Source of the DNA: Acanthochlamys bracteata
Taxonomy: Eukaryota > Streptophyta > Magnoliopsida > Pandanales > Velloziaceae
Assembly (NCBI GenBank): GCA_019914995.1
Contig: CM034131.1
Location: forward strand, 8,278,501 to 8,342,500
Length of the DNA: 64,000 bases
Direction: 5' to 3'
The notes under the pieces were generated by a model, which did no database searches, was not told where the DNA came from, and worked only from the letters and a program-made list of their open reading frames with translations. The translations under genes were made by a program, and so were the position numbers. Positions 23,724 through 35,400 of the stretch are shown in pieces (the first letter of the stretch is position 1; every line of letters begins with the position of its first letter).

Positions 23724-24091
23724 GGAGAGATCTCTTGGAGAAAAAATTCGAGAGACCGAATTAGAAATGTTTTTATGTTAGCTTCGCGGCTACTGTTTGT
23801 TTTTGAGTTTGTCTGGGTCGTTAGAAACTTAATTGCTACGTCTTTGAAATTTTAGAAAAATTGGATCCTTACTAGTTTTTATTTAGCACTAGAAGGTAGT
23901 CAATGTTTTCAATTTCGGCATAAGAAGTCTTCATCTTTGAGAATTGATGACTGATTCTGTTCCAAAGCATGCATAGCGAACTTCTCTCGCTGTTATCACT
24001 CTCTTTTGATCTTCCAAGTTTTTTCTTCTAATTTGTGAACCTGTTCTAGATCATTGCAAGATTTTAATTTAGAAAGCGAACTCTTTCGAAG

Positions 24092-26035
24092 ATGAGGTAA
24101 ACAATTTTTCCATCTTTTAATATGTAGTTATGATCATGTAGAGCTTTCATCAATAGGTCACTGATTGGTGAAATGTTTGGCAATGAATTAATTAGTTAAT
24201 CTTGTTTTGTTAAATTGATAGCCGGAAGTTTTGTTGCCGGGTTGGACAAGGTTACCTTACCGTGTCTCTCCCGGAAGCTAAGGATATCTCTGTCAACACA
24301 GAGCCGCTGGAATCTTCAGCTTCTCGGCAACCGGTCCACAGGGAGAGACCTGTGGATTAATTCTTGAACCCTACGGCGCCGTAGTGCATGCGGTCATTAA
24401 TTAGCAATCGTTTATTGTTTTTGAATGTTTCCGCTCAATTCTATTGATTATTCATAAACAACATATGGTGTGTGGTAGGATTTTCGATTACTAGATTTGA
24501 AAAGAGAGAGTTTGCTATGAAATAGCAGCATTGGAGGAATTACCCTACCAAAGAAATGCTTTAACATCTTGAGTGAGATTTAAGTATGTCATAAGGTTTT
24601 ATTTAATTTGAGCTACTGTATAATCAAGATTGAATCTTTCACAGATTTGATTAAGAAAAAATTTTTTATTTCTTTTCGGTTGTTAAAAGAGTTAAAGCTT
24701 TATGCTCATAGATATAACCACCTTAAGAAAGAGCCTCGAGATTCTTGCACCAGTCCTTTTATTCTAGCATCCAAAGTACTTAGCATATTCATTATTTGAT
24801 TGTTGCATATGCATATCAATATTCTGAGCATGTGCTTTGTTGTCATTACACTAATCGTTGTTGCAAGCCGTATGAACACCATCATAGGTGCATGCCTACA
24901 CTGAGTTTTGGTATCTAAGAGAATCTTCATGTGATTCATGTAAAGGACACCAAAATGAAATTCAGACTAAGAAAGATACTATTCATTCTCGAAAAAGAAA
25001 AGAAGGGCTGGTCGGATGGACTGCTTAAGTCTGAGGGTAAGCCTGCTCCTATTATTAAGGTGGACTGGAAATGCTGGTGTGATGAGATGAGGAACAGAAC
25101 CTTGAGTGTAAGTAGTACTGGGACAATTGGTTAGATGCATTCGAAATGCAGATTCAAGCTTTTTGTGTGATTAAATTGGAATTATTGCATTTTGTATTCA
25201 AAAGCACGCATTAAACTGATACGCCGTAGCATATACAACATCCCTGATTACTGTCATTTCTGATGTCGGACTGGTACTGCGAATTCTCGTAGTTTATGTG
25301 GTCATTTAAACTGCACTTTTTGTCTCTTCTCAAGAGAGGAAAAAGATAAAAGCATTAGCATTTCAAGACACTTAAAAATGCAAAAGTTGTATGGATTGGC
25401 TTACTGTTCAATGCTTTAGCTACTGTAAACTGTAATTGTTTCAGTAGAAGGATTATGGTTTTATTCTGAAAAGGAATCACTGTTTCTTATCGTTGATTTT
25501 GCTCTTTTTGGTTGACCTCTGTTAATCTCATATTCAGAGTCATCTTGTCAGCCTCTCTTCTGGCACACTGGTTTTTATACATTCAAGAAGTTATACCTTA
25601 ACATTCTGTTTGGATTGAGAGTAATAGAGAGCAATTGTGAGTAAGTGAACTAATTACTCCCTCAATTGTTTAGATACTTGTTATGTAGTCGGATATTTAC
25701 TATATTCTAAACCTTGTTATGCCTTAGTTTGCAGCTGATGTTGCATCTGATATTAATCTGAATGGGGTAAGATTCACCCACTTCCATTTTCTTGTGAATT
25801 TTATGTTTCAGTTTGGCGCTTCTCCTGAAGTTAATAGCATTCTATTCCCTGCAGGAGAATGGCAATGACAGCAGCGATGATGATAGTGGATTGCTTTGTA
25901 AGAATATATCCCTGCTCCTTTTTTCTTCTATCTATGAGATTTGAGCCAGTAATGCCTCCACTTCCAGTATCATGATCTTTCCTGGGTTCTTTCATTGCAG
26001 ACCTGCCTGACTCGGAGAAAGCTATAAGAAGCTAA
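24092..26035 (+). pseudogene. Degenerate p23 (HSP90 co-chaperone) gene copy
   Basis: The exon layout of plant p23 is recognisable: 24092-24096 (ATGAG), 24222-about 24380, about 24925-25107, 25728-25766, 25855-25897 and 26001-26035. Conserved pieces include [54 protein letters not shown], the acidic NGNDSSDDDSGLL and the terminal YLPDSEKA. p23 binds the closed HSP90 N-domain. The second exon is broken. The frame giving YLTVSLPEAK stops at 24358-24360, while the conserved continuation FSFSATG lies in another frame from about 24309. At its start, PEVL and LDKV lie in yet other frames, so small indels have accumulated. The later exons keep good splice sites and could still be transcribed. Arabidopsis p23-2 is a neighbour of the LRR/methionine synthase pair, which supports an ancestral position. 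Confidence 0.82.
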
Positions 26036-26751
26036 TCTGACACCTTTGGTGCACACTAGCCATGTCCTTAAGGCTTCCTAACTCAAAGAACTGGGGTTCA
26101 AGGCTGTCCAAGTTCTACTGACGTAAAGTTGTACCAAAGTAAATTAGTAGTTAAAACATTTGCAGACCCATAGCTAATGTATGAGATATGATATGCTTCT
26201 GTTTTATAGCTTTTCTAATAGATCGTTGGACTTGTACATGTTTATAAGACTCAATACTCTTCGTGGTTTAGCTACCTGATTGAATTATCCTCATACACCA
26301 TTGATTGACCAAAAGGTGGACACCAGCTTAAGGAATCAGGCTGCTATGTGAATGCATAAACTGGAACAAAAAGGTTGAAATGTGAAGATTGATTAGCTGG
26401 ACTATGCAGGGTTGTTTTGCTGAGGAAAATATAGAGCCAGATTAAAGATTCCTGAATGGCTCGCACGATTGTTGTAACTTTAAAACTGTTGTTCGTTAGC
26501 CCTTGTATGATAACCTGTAACCAAAATTACACATTATCTTCTTTTGTTAGGACTCCAAAAATTATCAATTATAAGATGAGATAACAAAATAGTATTGGCA
26601 CAAGTATATCGTCATATATACACCACCATTAAACTAAACAAAAATTAAATATACATATATGTATACTAATGCTCATGCAAGCATAGTAGTTGCAGGAACT
26701 AATAAAAAGTATACATTTTGATGGCTTTATGTTTGTTATGTGCAATTTAAG
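26036..26751. other. Convergent intergenic region between p23 relic and DUF639 gene
   Basis: About 700 bp that should include the 3' UTR of the DUF639 gene (minus strand) and the tail of the p23 relic. It is moderately AT-rich with ATATAC runs near 26640-26670. No ORF or repeat of note. Confidence 0.5.
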
Positions 26752-29700
26752 TTAGGATTGTGGCGATTCAGCTACAACCTTAACAGGTGCAACAGGTATT
26801 GATTCCCACCATTCCTTCAGTCTCCTGTTGCTCTTTTGCGGCAACTTGGGGTTTCCAGAACGCAGGGTGGACAAGAAGGGAATCAGTGTTGAAGTCATTA
26901 TGAGAAATTTGAAGGGAATCATGACCAACATTGCTGCTGCTCCAGTTGCTATCAGCATCACATGGTTGGCTTGCTGCGGATTGTAATAAAATAAAAATGA
27001 GCCCCTAAGTTGAATCAATCAAGGTTACTTGGTAGTCTTTCTCATTGCACGAGTCCATTGTCTTCAAGTGAACTTTCTCATGCAGAAAATTGAAGAATGG
27101 TGGAGAAGAGAAGTTTTTTGCCAGCAGGTTTTTAAAATCTACTTCCAAGGCAGAAGATAGTATAAATTTATGACTAGCACTAAATTTGATAGGGAACACA
27201 AAACGGGTAAGGTCTAGAAAGAGCAGAACGGCTAATGAAGATTAGCTCTAAAGCAAGAATTGGAAGGCTCAAGTACCTTTGGAGCCCTAGAAACCAGTAT
27301 AGAGTGAATCTTAAGAACCAAAATGTTTGCCATGGGAACCATTTCCCGCAACTTATTCAACCCATCCTGTGCTGCGGCAATGTTCTCCATAGTACTTTGG
27401 TCTGATGAGCTATCCACAATCACCTCTGTGAATCTATCCCTAATGCTTTGTCTTCTTGCCCAAAGCATATATCCTACTGTGGCCATTAGAGCTGCTGCTA
27501 GCGAGTAACCTATCCACTCCCTGTATACAGTTCGCACAATCACGCAAATGTTCTTCCAGCTTAGGAAAAGTGTAAAAATACAAAAGTTACAAATGGCTGC
27601 AACTAATTGCGGTGAATAATCCAACTCTGATGAAGTAAAGTTGCAACTTACTTGTAAGTGATTAGCAGAATCAAGGTTAGTACTGTCAAGGTAATCCCTG
27701 GTCTCTCCCATCTGAATATGCTTTGAAGCCAGTTTATGACTTCTTTGAGCGGGATGAGTAGTCCCTGTGTATATAAATTGGTAAAACTAGCTACAAAGGA
27801 ACAAGTTTCTGCCAACTAGCTAGTTGTGAACTTGATATGACTACATGTAAAGAACACAACTGGGAAAAGGGTGTTATAATTTCTTACTACTAATATCAGT
27901 AAGCCTTCAGTTATGCCTTCTCCTTTCAACCCTTCAACAGTTGCTCTGGCAACTAGAATGTCCTTCGCTGTTTCTCTCACTTGAGTCACAGTTGTATCTA
28001 TAGATGCTGCTTGTTCACCTTCACTACTAGGCTCTGGTTTCTGCTCCTCTTGAATAATTGCACTGGAAGCCACAGGATTCGAGATACCAAAATTTTTCAA
28101 AACAGAAGTTGCACTGCAAGGATGAGTCACTTTCACATGTTTCAAGCTGTTGGACAATTCTTCTAATACGTAGTCTCCCTTAGGAAGCTCATCAAATAAG
28201 GAGAATATTAAAAAGCTAGTGGGCATTGGAGTTGCTATTCGTAACATCTCTCTTGCAGCATGAAGCCTTACAACCCCAAGGATTGTCCTTGCGCTCATTT
28301 CCCATGCTTTTAGAGGGAATTCAACCTCAAATTTCGATATAAAGCTATGTGACAAGACAATCTCCTTTATCAGAGCAAGCCAGTGGTCTCGTCTAGTTGA
28401 ACTCGTGATCTCAGGGAATTCTAGCACCACTGGTTCAGTTCTGCAACCGAACATAAGCATATCATGATTTTGTGTTATCTTATTGTGACAAAAGATATTC
28501 AAATATGCAAGAAATGAATCTATACAAGGATTATCAAAAGTTCTTACAGTTGATTAGACTCGTAGACAATGGCTTTGTTGAACAGGGGGACACCCAAAGG
28601 ACCTGTGGATGCTGTTCTCACTCGATGATCAATACTAGGATCAGATAAACCAATTACAAGTGCATTTTCATACGTTACAGAACTTGAAGCCTCAAAATAA
28701 AGTGCCTGATTGGTTAATGTAAGGCGACCTGCCAACCAAGTAGTAAAGTAGTTTCAGGGGAAATTCAGAAAACAGTCATGTTCTCGTAACAATAAGAAGA
28801 CTTTAACCTGGCCAACTGGTGGATCCTATATGGCGCACGACTCTTTGTGTTGCAGGAGTGCCATCTACATGTAGTATGAATTCACCTTCGCCTAGTTCCA
28901 CTCCTATTGGTGTTGACTGTTGCTTGAGATTCTGAAAACACCTACATATGGTAGAAAATCAGGATACAATTAATACTACATGTGTTAAATAGATTAGTCC
29001 TTCATTGCCTATTTCTTGAGCTGGGTAGGTATTGATATAAGCTTAGGCACGCTACCCAGCTCATTACTCTAGAGCTCTAAAAGTGAGTTCTACCCAAGCC
29101 CAACTAACATGACACCAAAGCTGCCGAATGTGAAAATTTGGCTTTATTAGCGTCTCCAAAGCAAAATGTACAATTGGTCCAGCCGTGCACGCTTTGCGTG
29201 ATGGTGGGTGTTAAATTAGTCTCAGTTTGTGTATTTGTCAAGCTGAGGTAGGTATTAATATAAGATTGGATGTCTTTCTCCATTGCTCTAGAATTTTGAG
29301 GCAATTCTACCTAGACCCAGTTAATAACATGCATGTCATGGTCATGTTTAATAAATAAAACTAGCTCCGGCGAAGAGCAATCACCAAGGTCATTCAATTC
29401 AGGGGGCTAATCTTTTGTCACATTCCGATATCACAATTACATATAGTACAGTAGACCATGTAATCATCGAGACAGAAACATAAAATAAAGCGCGCGATTA
29501 CTTGTTTATTTCTTTGAGATATCTATCATAGGCAGGGAAATAAAGCCGGCTAGCGGTGGGCGCCGTTAAAGTGTCGAAAGTGAATCTAGCATTGACAATA
29601 TCAGCTGCAAGCGGAAGCACGGACGATATCCAAACAAATCCTTCTTCTCCAACGCTCCGATCGTCGTTAACCTGATGAAATTAATTAACCGAAGGATGAA

Positions 29701-30632
29701 GAAAAGCATGCAATGCAAGAGCTTAACACAAAATGCTAACATCAAATACAACATAATGTGCAGTTAACTTACAAGGAGTGGCATTATATCAGAGTAAAAT
29801 AAGGGAATGTCATCGTTAACTTGGTCAGGATTCGCTTCCAAAGTCTCCTTCCTGTCTTCCTTTTCTTTTGCGGCACTTTCCTGGAACCCATGAACGAGCA
29901 AAGCAATTGATCAGGTGCACATTTAGCATAGCTATATATAATATACATAAAGATTGGCTGAGATATAATTAAGACGAGGGATTTTTATCAGGCAAAGTAG
30001 AGATACACAAGGCACTAATTACTGTGTATGGTAGTTCCTCAATCCTGCGAGGGGTGTCCCAAGCTAGCATAGCATTGAACGTGAAGCGACTAAATGAACC
30101 ATCTGAAATTTTCTCATCTATGTTACAGCATAACTTCCCAATTGCTTTTGAAGCGCAAAACTCTACTAGCTTCTTTGGATAGTCATCTGGTTCAGGTTTA
30201 AGGCGCAACTCGAACTCCTCGACAACAGCTTCCATAGAGCTGTCCAATATCCTAGACAAATTAAATTGTATTAATTCTCCACATTAAAAATCCTCAGGTG
30301 ATCAGATGCAATTAAAATGAGCAATACTTTTTCAGATCGGAACGCACTAGGCAATGCACGCATGAGTTTGATAGATTAAAACTGAGGCACTTAGACTTGG
30401 TGTATACATATAAATTGCTTCGTTCTGAAGATGATAACTGTACTTTCCTAACATTTAAAATCTAAATTAAACCAGTTTTGCAAAATGCATTTGGTGATAG
30501 ATTTAATAGGCATACACGAGAAGAAAGCAACAAGCTGACCAATTAATTTAGGTAAAGAGCGACATAAGGAGAAAGACAATACTCAGTAGATCGCCGGAGA
30601 ACGTCATTGGCAACATTGGAGAGGTACTTCAT
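26752..30632 (-). CDS. DUF639 family membrane protein, function unknown
   Basis: Ten exons, right to left: 30632-30583, 30251-30023, 29880-29773, 29671-29502, 28941-28808, 28728-28548, 28440-27888, 27764-27652, 27520-27277 and 26973-26752. All phases close at 667 residues, near the roughly 700 of Arabidopsis DUF639 proteins. The N-terminus reads MKYLSNVANDVLRRST. A central soluble region includes GTPATQRVVRHIGSTSWPG and LYFPAYDRYL, a GRAM-like pattern. The C-terminal third has at least three hydrophobic segments (TLTVLTLILLITYKEWIGYS; LAAALMATVGYMLWARR; HVMLIATGAAAMLVMIPF). I know of no established biochemical role. The frame stays open upstream to another ATG at 30938, which would add 102 residues of unfamiliar sequence; I prefer 30632 because family similarity starts there. 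Intron 4 carries a TRIM-like element. Confidence 0.9.
28983..29329. mobile_element. Old TRIM-like LTR element (non-coding) in a DUF639 intron
   Basis: Two similar blocks of about 120-127 bp, 28983-29109 and 29209-29329, both start TGTTAAA and end TAACA. Shared words include GGTAGGTATT-ATATAAG, TTACTCTAGAG/TTGCTCTAGAA, and TTCTACC. The 99-bp internal part begins TGACACCAAAGCTGC, which resembles the Met-tRNA primer site TGGTATCAGAGC, and ends with a purine-rich ATGGTGGG next to the second block. ACATG and GCATG at the flanks may be worn target duplications. This fits a terminal-repeat retrotransposon in miniature, a non-coding LTR relative. The repeats differ a lot, so it is an old fossil. Confidence 0.68.
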
Positions 30633-31279
30633 GGTATGTTGATTATCAGTGTAAAAGAAACGTTTGAGTTTATATTTTTCTTTAGGGTCTTGTTTCAGAT
30701 CGATCGATGCAAAAGAACCGATTAAGGAGTGAAGATAGAAGACTTTGTCAAGCTTTAAGAAAAACTGCTTATGAAGAACAAGGCTGACATGCCACGTTGT
30801 TACTCTGCATGAACGCCTCGTAAGCCTATGCTGCACGGTGACAGCTTGACTCGGTGACAGCTTTAGAATTTGCATGCATGTAATCCCGGCTCGTGCTGGC
30901 TCTCGTACTGCATTCACCATTACATTGCAATATTGCATGATGCTATAGATAATTTTGCGGTCGAACAGGTTGAAATCCGCGTATCATGTGATCTTCGATG
31001 CTTGAAGAAGAGACATTTGCTTACGAGCTAACGTATCTCTACGGATATATTTTAATTACAAAATTTTATTTTTTTATTTTTACATCGTGAGAAGTTTTAC
31101 GTATTTAACTATTATTTATATTTTTATATTAAAATTTACTATTATTAAAAATTTTAATTTTAATATAATTCACTTATTTTAATTATTATTTTGAAATTTA
31201 TTTTTATAAAATTTAATTTTATATAATTGAAGTATCCACTAACCAAAATCGACACAGCATGATACCAATAATAATAATA

Positions 31280-31537
31280 GGAAGTGTTTTAGTATTGCTT
31301 ATAGAAAAATATTTTAAATAAAATATATTTTCATTTTAAAAATTAAATTTTTATAAAAAATAATAATAAGTAATAATAAAATTTTACAATATCAAATTAT
31401 ATATATTCTTTTAAATTTTTAAATAATTTTATATATTATTATAAAAATAATTTAAAATATAAAATAAAATTAAAAAAATAATTTTGTGAAACGATCATCC
31501 AAAATCATTTTTTATAAGCAATCTTAAACACCTTTTG
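31280..31537. mobile_element. AT-rich MITE with terminal inverted repeats
   Basis: The left end GAAGTGTTTTAGTATTGCTT (from 31281), continuing ATA, pairs with the reverse complement of the right end, AGGTGTTTAAGATTGCTTAT (31516-31535), including an exact ATTGCTTATA core. The 210-bp interior is almost pure A/T and non-coding. This is a typical non-autonomous DNA transposon of miniature size. The superfamily is not clear and no crisp target duplication is visible. Confidence 0.55.
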
Positions 31538-32040
31538 GCGGACTTTGTAGCCTCTTCCAATTAGCAGGCTTCGTAACCTGCCTGATTTTTCTTGCTTTTT
31601 CCAATTCCATTGTTGCTGAATAATATTATTATATATTCTTGCTAGTGAAAATGGAAAGAGCAATGTGTTATCTCTGTCGCTGAATCGGTCCGTTTGCATT
31701 GGATCGTGATGACAAACCTATTAACTCCAACCAGCCCCGATAGAAACAGTGTCTGATAACTCTGATTCATAGAATTCTCCCGGTAAAGAATCTAATCACA
31801 ATAATAATGCCGCCGGATTCTTATTCGCTGCTTTCCGTCTTCATCTTCTTTTACCTGGAATCCTTTTATCCTCTGATTTCTGGCGTTCTCGGTTCACCGT
31901 CTTTGTTCTACGTGTGGTTATATGTAAGACTTGCCATTGCTTTAAATTATTCCCTACTTGATTTGAAAACACCACTGATTTGATAACTAGATTCTTTTCA
32001 AATTTCAGCAAGCTTTACACGTACGGCTTGCATGATAGTC

Positions 32041-32048
32041 TATAAATA
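32041..32048 (+). promoter_or_regulatory. TATA box of the dehydrin-like gene
   Basis: TATAAATA lies 108 bp upstream of the start codon, consistent with a leader of about 75 nt. An ACACGTAC (ACGT core, ABRE-like) at 32017-32024 sits about 20 bp upstream. ABA or drought control is inferred from this core and the gene family only. Confidence 0.65.
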
Positions 32049-32148
32049 CAGAGCTCAATTGGACAAACCAACCACATTGAAGCACTAAAACTGATAAAGC
32101 TTCGACAGATAGCTAAAACGTAAGTGAACATAAACACAAAGAGAGGCC

Positions 32149-32460
32149 ATGGCAGGAATCTTCCGTAAACTTGAAGAGAAGGTGCACTTGGAGAAAACTG
32201 AGGGAGGAAAGCTGCACAAGGAAGAGATGGTACACTTTGAAGAGAAGGGTGGACGGCACCACAAGGAAGAATCGGTGCATCTTAAAGAAGAGCTCGTTGG
32301 CAATGAAGCTGGTGGGTACCCGCACCGTTTAGAAGGTAACGAGGCGCATGAGAGCGGACTGATGAAGAAGATCAAGCAGAAGATGTACAAGAAGAAGGAG
32401 AAGATTGGAAGAAAAGGCGCCGGTGATGATGGTAGCAGCAGCAGCAGCGACAGTGACTAA
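32149..32460 (+). CDS. Small KS-type dehydrin-like protein (HIRD11-like)
   Basis: A 103-residue single-exon frame from ATG 32149 to TAA, with a clear TATA box. The protein is rich in Lys, Glu, His and Gly and lacks Cys and Trp. It opens MAGIFRKLEEKVHLEK, has repeated His-Lys-Glu-Glu stretches (GGRHHKEESVHLKEE), and a K-segment-like amphipathic stretch (ESGLMKKIKQKMYKKKEK). It ends in a serine/aspartate tail SSSSSDSD, as Arabidopsis HIRD11 does. Such proteins are disordered, bind membranes and metal ions, and protect against cold and drying. The K-segment is degenerate compared with EKKGIMEKIKEKLPG, so the assignment is by overall layout. A likely 3' UTR intron (32486-32595, GT-AG) and an AATAAA at 32681-32686 follow. 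Confidence 0.75.
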   Translation: MAGIFRKLEEKVHLEKTEGGKLHKEEMVHFEEKGGRHHKEESVHLKEELVGNEAGGYPHRLEGNEAHESGLMKKIKQKMYKKKEKIGRKGAGDDGSSSSSDSD

Positions 32461-35400
32461 AGTCATCTGTATTACCTAACAAAGGGTGAGATTCAGACTT
32501 CAATATCTAGATATATTATATGCTTTTTTGGTCGATTTCTGAGAAATAATATGCCATGAAAGTGGGAACTGAAAAAATCTTCCTTGTTTTTGCAGGGTGG
32601 AGTAGAGAACTATATAGCGCTGTATGATGGCTATATTATGTATGTACTTCAGGCTGCGGTAATGTGATAGAATATTAATCAATAAAATTCTACTTCCCCT
32701 TCTAAATTTACAGATTGACAGTTTGTGCATGCCATCTCACCACAATTTCATGGGTTTCATTTAGCTGAAACCAAAAATCCGACAGTGTTTCTCTTTAGAA
32801 AACACAAAATATTGAACTGTTGATGGTTGAGGCAATGGATCAAATGATCTCAGAGTTACTAATCAGTCTCCGTCTAAACTGTTCCAGAAATTATACACAA
32901 TAGTTGTAAGCAATATACAGGATTTGGAATTCGCAGGTGCAACATGACAAAAGTTTTATTAGTAACATAGTCGCTCATAAAACCTTTGTAATCAGAAACC
33001 ATAATGTTAACACATGATGCAATCACAAGCAAGAAAGTAATTTACTCAATGAGATTCAGCAAAAGCTACAAACAACTTGTTATTTTTTCTCAATGAATTA
33101 CCAAGCAGAACATGAAGTAACCAAAAGATTAACTTACAGCACCCGCTACAAACATAATAATCTTGACTATTGTTCTTTTAGCTTGGCTTTTCACAATTCA
33201 AAGCTAGCATTTGCCAAGCATCGTCCTGAGGATATCAGTGTGCTGGTTTTACCTACCCAAAAATAAACCAGGAGCCTTTCAAACAATACATTCTCTTAAC
33301 AGCAAGTGATTATGTTAGAGTTCAAAGAGAGCAATGTCTGTTAAAGATCACCAATGAATGTCACTAATCGTAACACTGCTGCAAGCGATAAAAACATGAC
33401 AAACAAGAATTAAGCATTACCAAAACTACTTTGCATCACCAGCTCGAGTGCAGTCGTGAACCTGTCATGCTAACAATAGTAATTATAAAAACAGAGAGAA
33501 ATTAGCACGACAGATAACTATCAGTAATAAGCATTGGTATCAATAAATGTAACAGCAACCCACTCCGTTGCTATCACAAAACAATACATCTAACAAGTAA
33601 GAAGAATAGCTCCATTCAATATTCAAGAAGGCAATAGCAGAATTGAACACCAAATTAACTGCCATTCTGATAGTAGCATAACTAAATTTCACTAGCAAAC
33701 TAAGCAATCAAATTAATACACTCTTAATCATTTTATGAGAATCAGCCTCTTTTATAAGTTATAACATTTTATTTAAGTACTTCTAAATATAGTAAATTTA
33801 ATAATTGAAAATATACTCTAATATGATTCGTGTTTGATTAAGGCTTATAAACGAATCGCTCGTTATAATTTTTTTGCTATTATATTGGTTTTCTTTTTTT
33901 ATGTTTTGGTGTAACATATTATAAAATTATATGACTAGGCATGATTGTAATCATATAGTTTTTCATCTCAATTGAACAGTAATTAAAAAAGAAAACATTT
34001 CAAGCATTTTGGGAGTGCTTGAAAAAGAACTTTTCGAATTTTTTTTAAAAATACATTATTTATAAATATATTATAAAATAAAAAATATATATTATTTTAT
34101 AATTTATAATTTATTTATATTTTTTAATTAAAAATTAAAATATTATGTATTGAAGTTGAAAAGAAATTTTTTGGAACTGAAAAGCAATCTCAAACGTGCA
34201 TAATCAAATAAAAAATTCATTGTTGGTGATAAGTAAATGCATCTTATAAGTAAAAACTAACTAATCCAGAACTAACAAACAGTCGTAGGAACCTGTTTTA
34301 ATTTTTTGAAATAGATATCTTCATTGCTTAAATTTCACTTTAATAGCATCCACTGATTATCAACAGAAAAAAATTGAGCCCAGTTGCGTGTTTGACTCGA
34401 GAAACCTTCAAAGCTAGCAAAAGTGAACACCTACCACGATTACCTAACATGCTAACGGTTGGTGTGGAAACCCAGTAATCATTCCTTACTGGTTGGAAAT
34501 GTTGCACCCCACGTAATGCCACGTTTAATTGTTTCTTACTTAATAATAATTTTAAGCCAATATTTCATAAACCGTGTTAAGTTATACGAGACTGCGATGC
34601 TGTTAGCTAAATGTTAAGATCAAGGTTGGTGAACGTATTGCTCAATCACAATCTCTATTGGAGAAAAGTTGTTTCTCCTTATAGCTTTCGCTCACCAAAT
34701 TTACATAAAATTTTCATTTCAACAATCTCTACTTTTATGCCAACAATATTTTCATATTTGTTAAGAATAATTTGTTTCATATTTATTTATCAATAATTTT
34801 AAAATAATATTTATAAAAATTTAGATTTTTTTTTATCGTAAATTAATTTTAAAAAAAATTATAAATCTGTCACAATATTTTTTAATAATTTTTTTTATTA
34901 AATTTAAAAATATAAATAAAATATATATTACAAAAATTTTTATATCAAAATTAATTTTTTATAAAAAATATTTTAAATAAGTTCTATTTTCAAAAGTTTT
35001 TAAATTTTGAAGAACACCTAAACATTTCTTATATTACATGATGTTAGTTTGTTTTTTATCCAGCAAGAAAAAAGTTAAACTCGTTCGCACGTTGAAAAGA
35101 GAGTTTAAATCATCTCAAAATAAGGCATGTAAACAAAAATAGCAAGCATATGAGGTCAACTTATGCTTGCCTGTACATAAAATTGTGGATTGATAAATGT
35201 TTTTTTGGGTACTTCATACTGTTTGCATGAGCACAATAGTATTATGGCGAGTTAATTAGCAAGAGTCTATCAATTGTTTTGATTACGAATGTCTTCTTAT
35301 AATAGAAAGTAGTTTCTTTAATATAAATATAAAAATAAATAATTATAAAAATATTTAAATATTTTTGTAACTATAGTTATTAAAAAAACGCACTCTAAAG

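Larger units (their letters stand above)
30633..32148. other. Divergent region between DUF639 and the dehydrin-like gene
   Basis: It holds the upstream side of the DUF639 gene (with the in-frame extension 30633-30938), an AT-rich MITE-like element at about 31280-31537, and the dehydrin-like gene's promoter. ORF 31505-31699 overlaps the MITE end and has no recognisable similarity. Confidence 0.5.
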
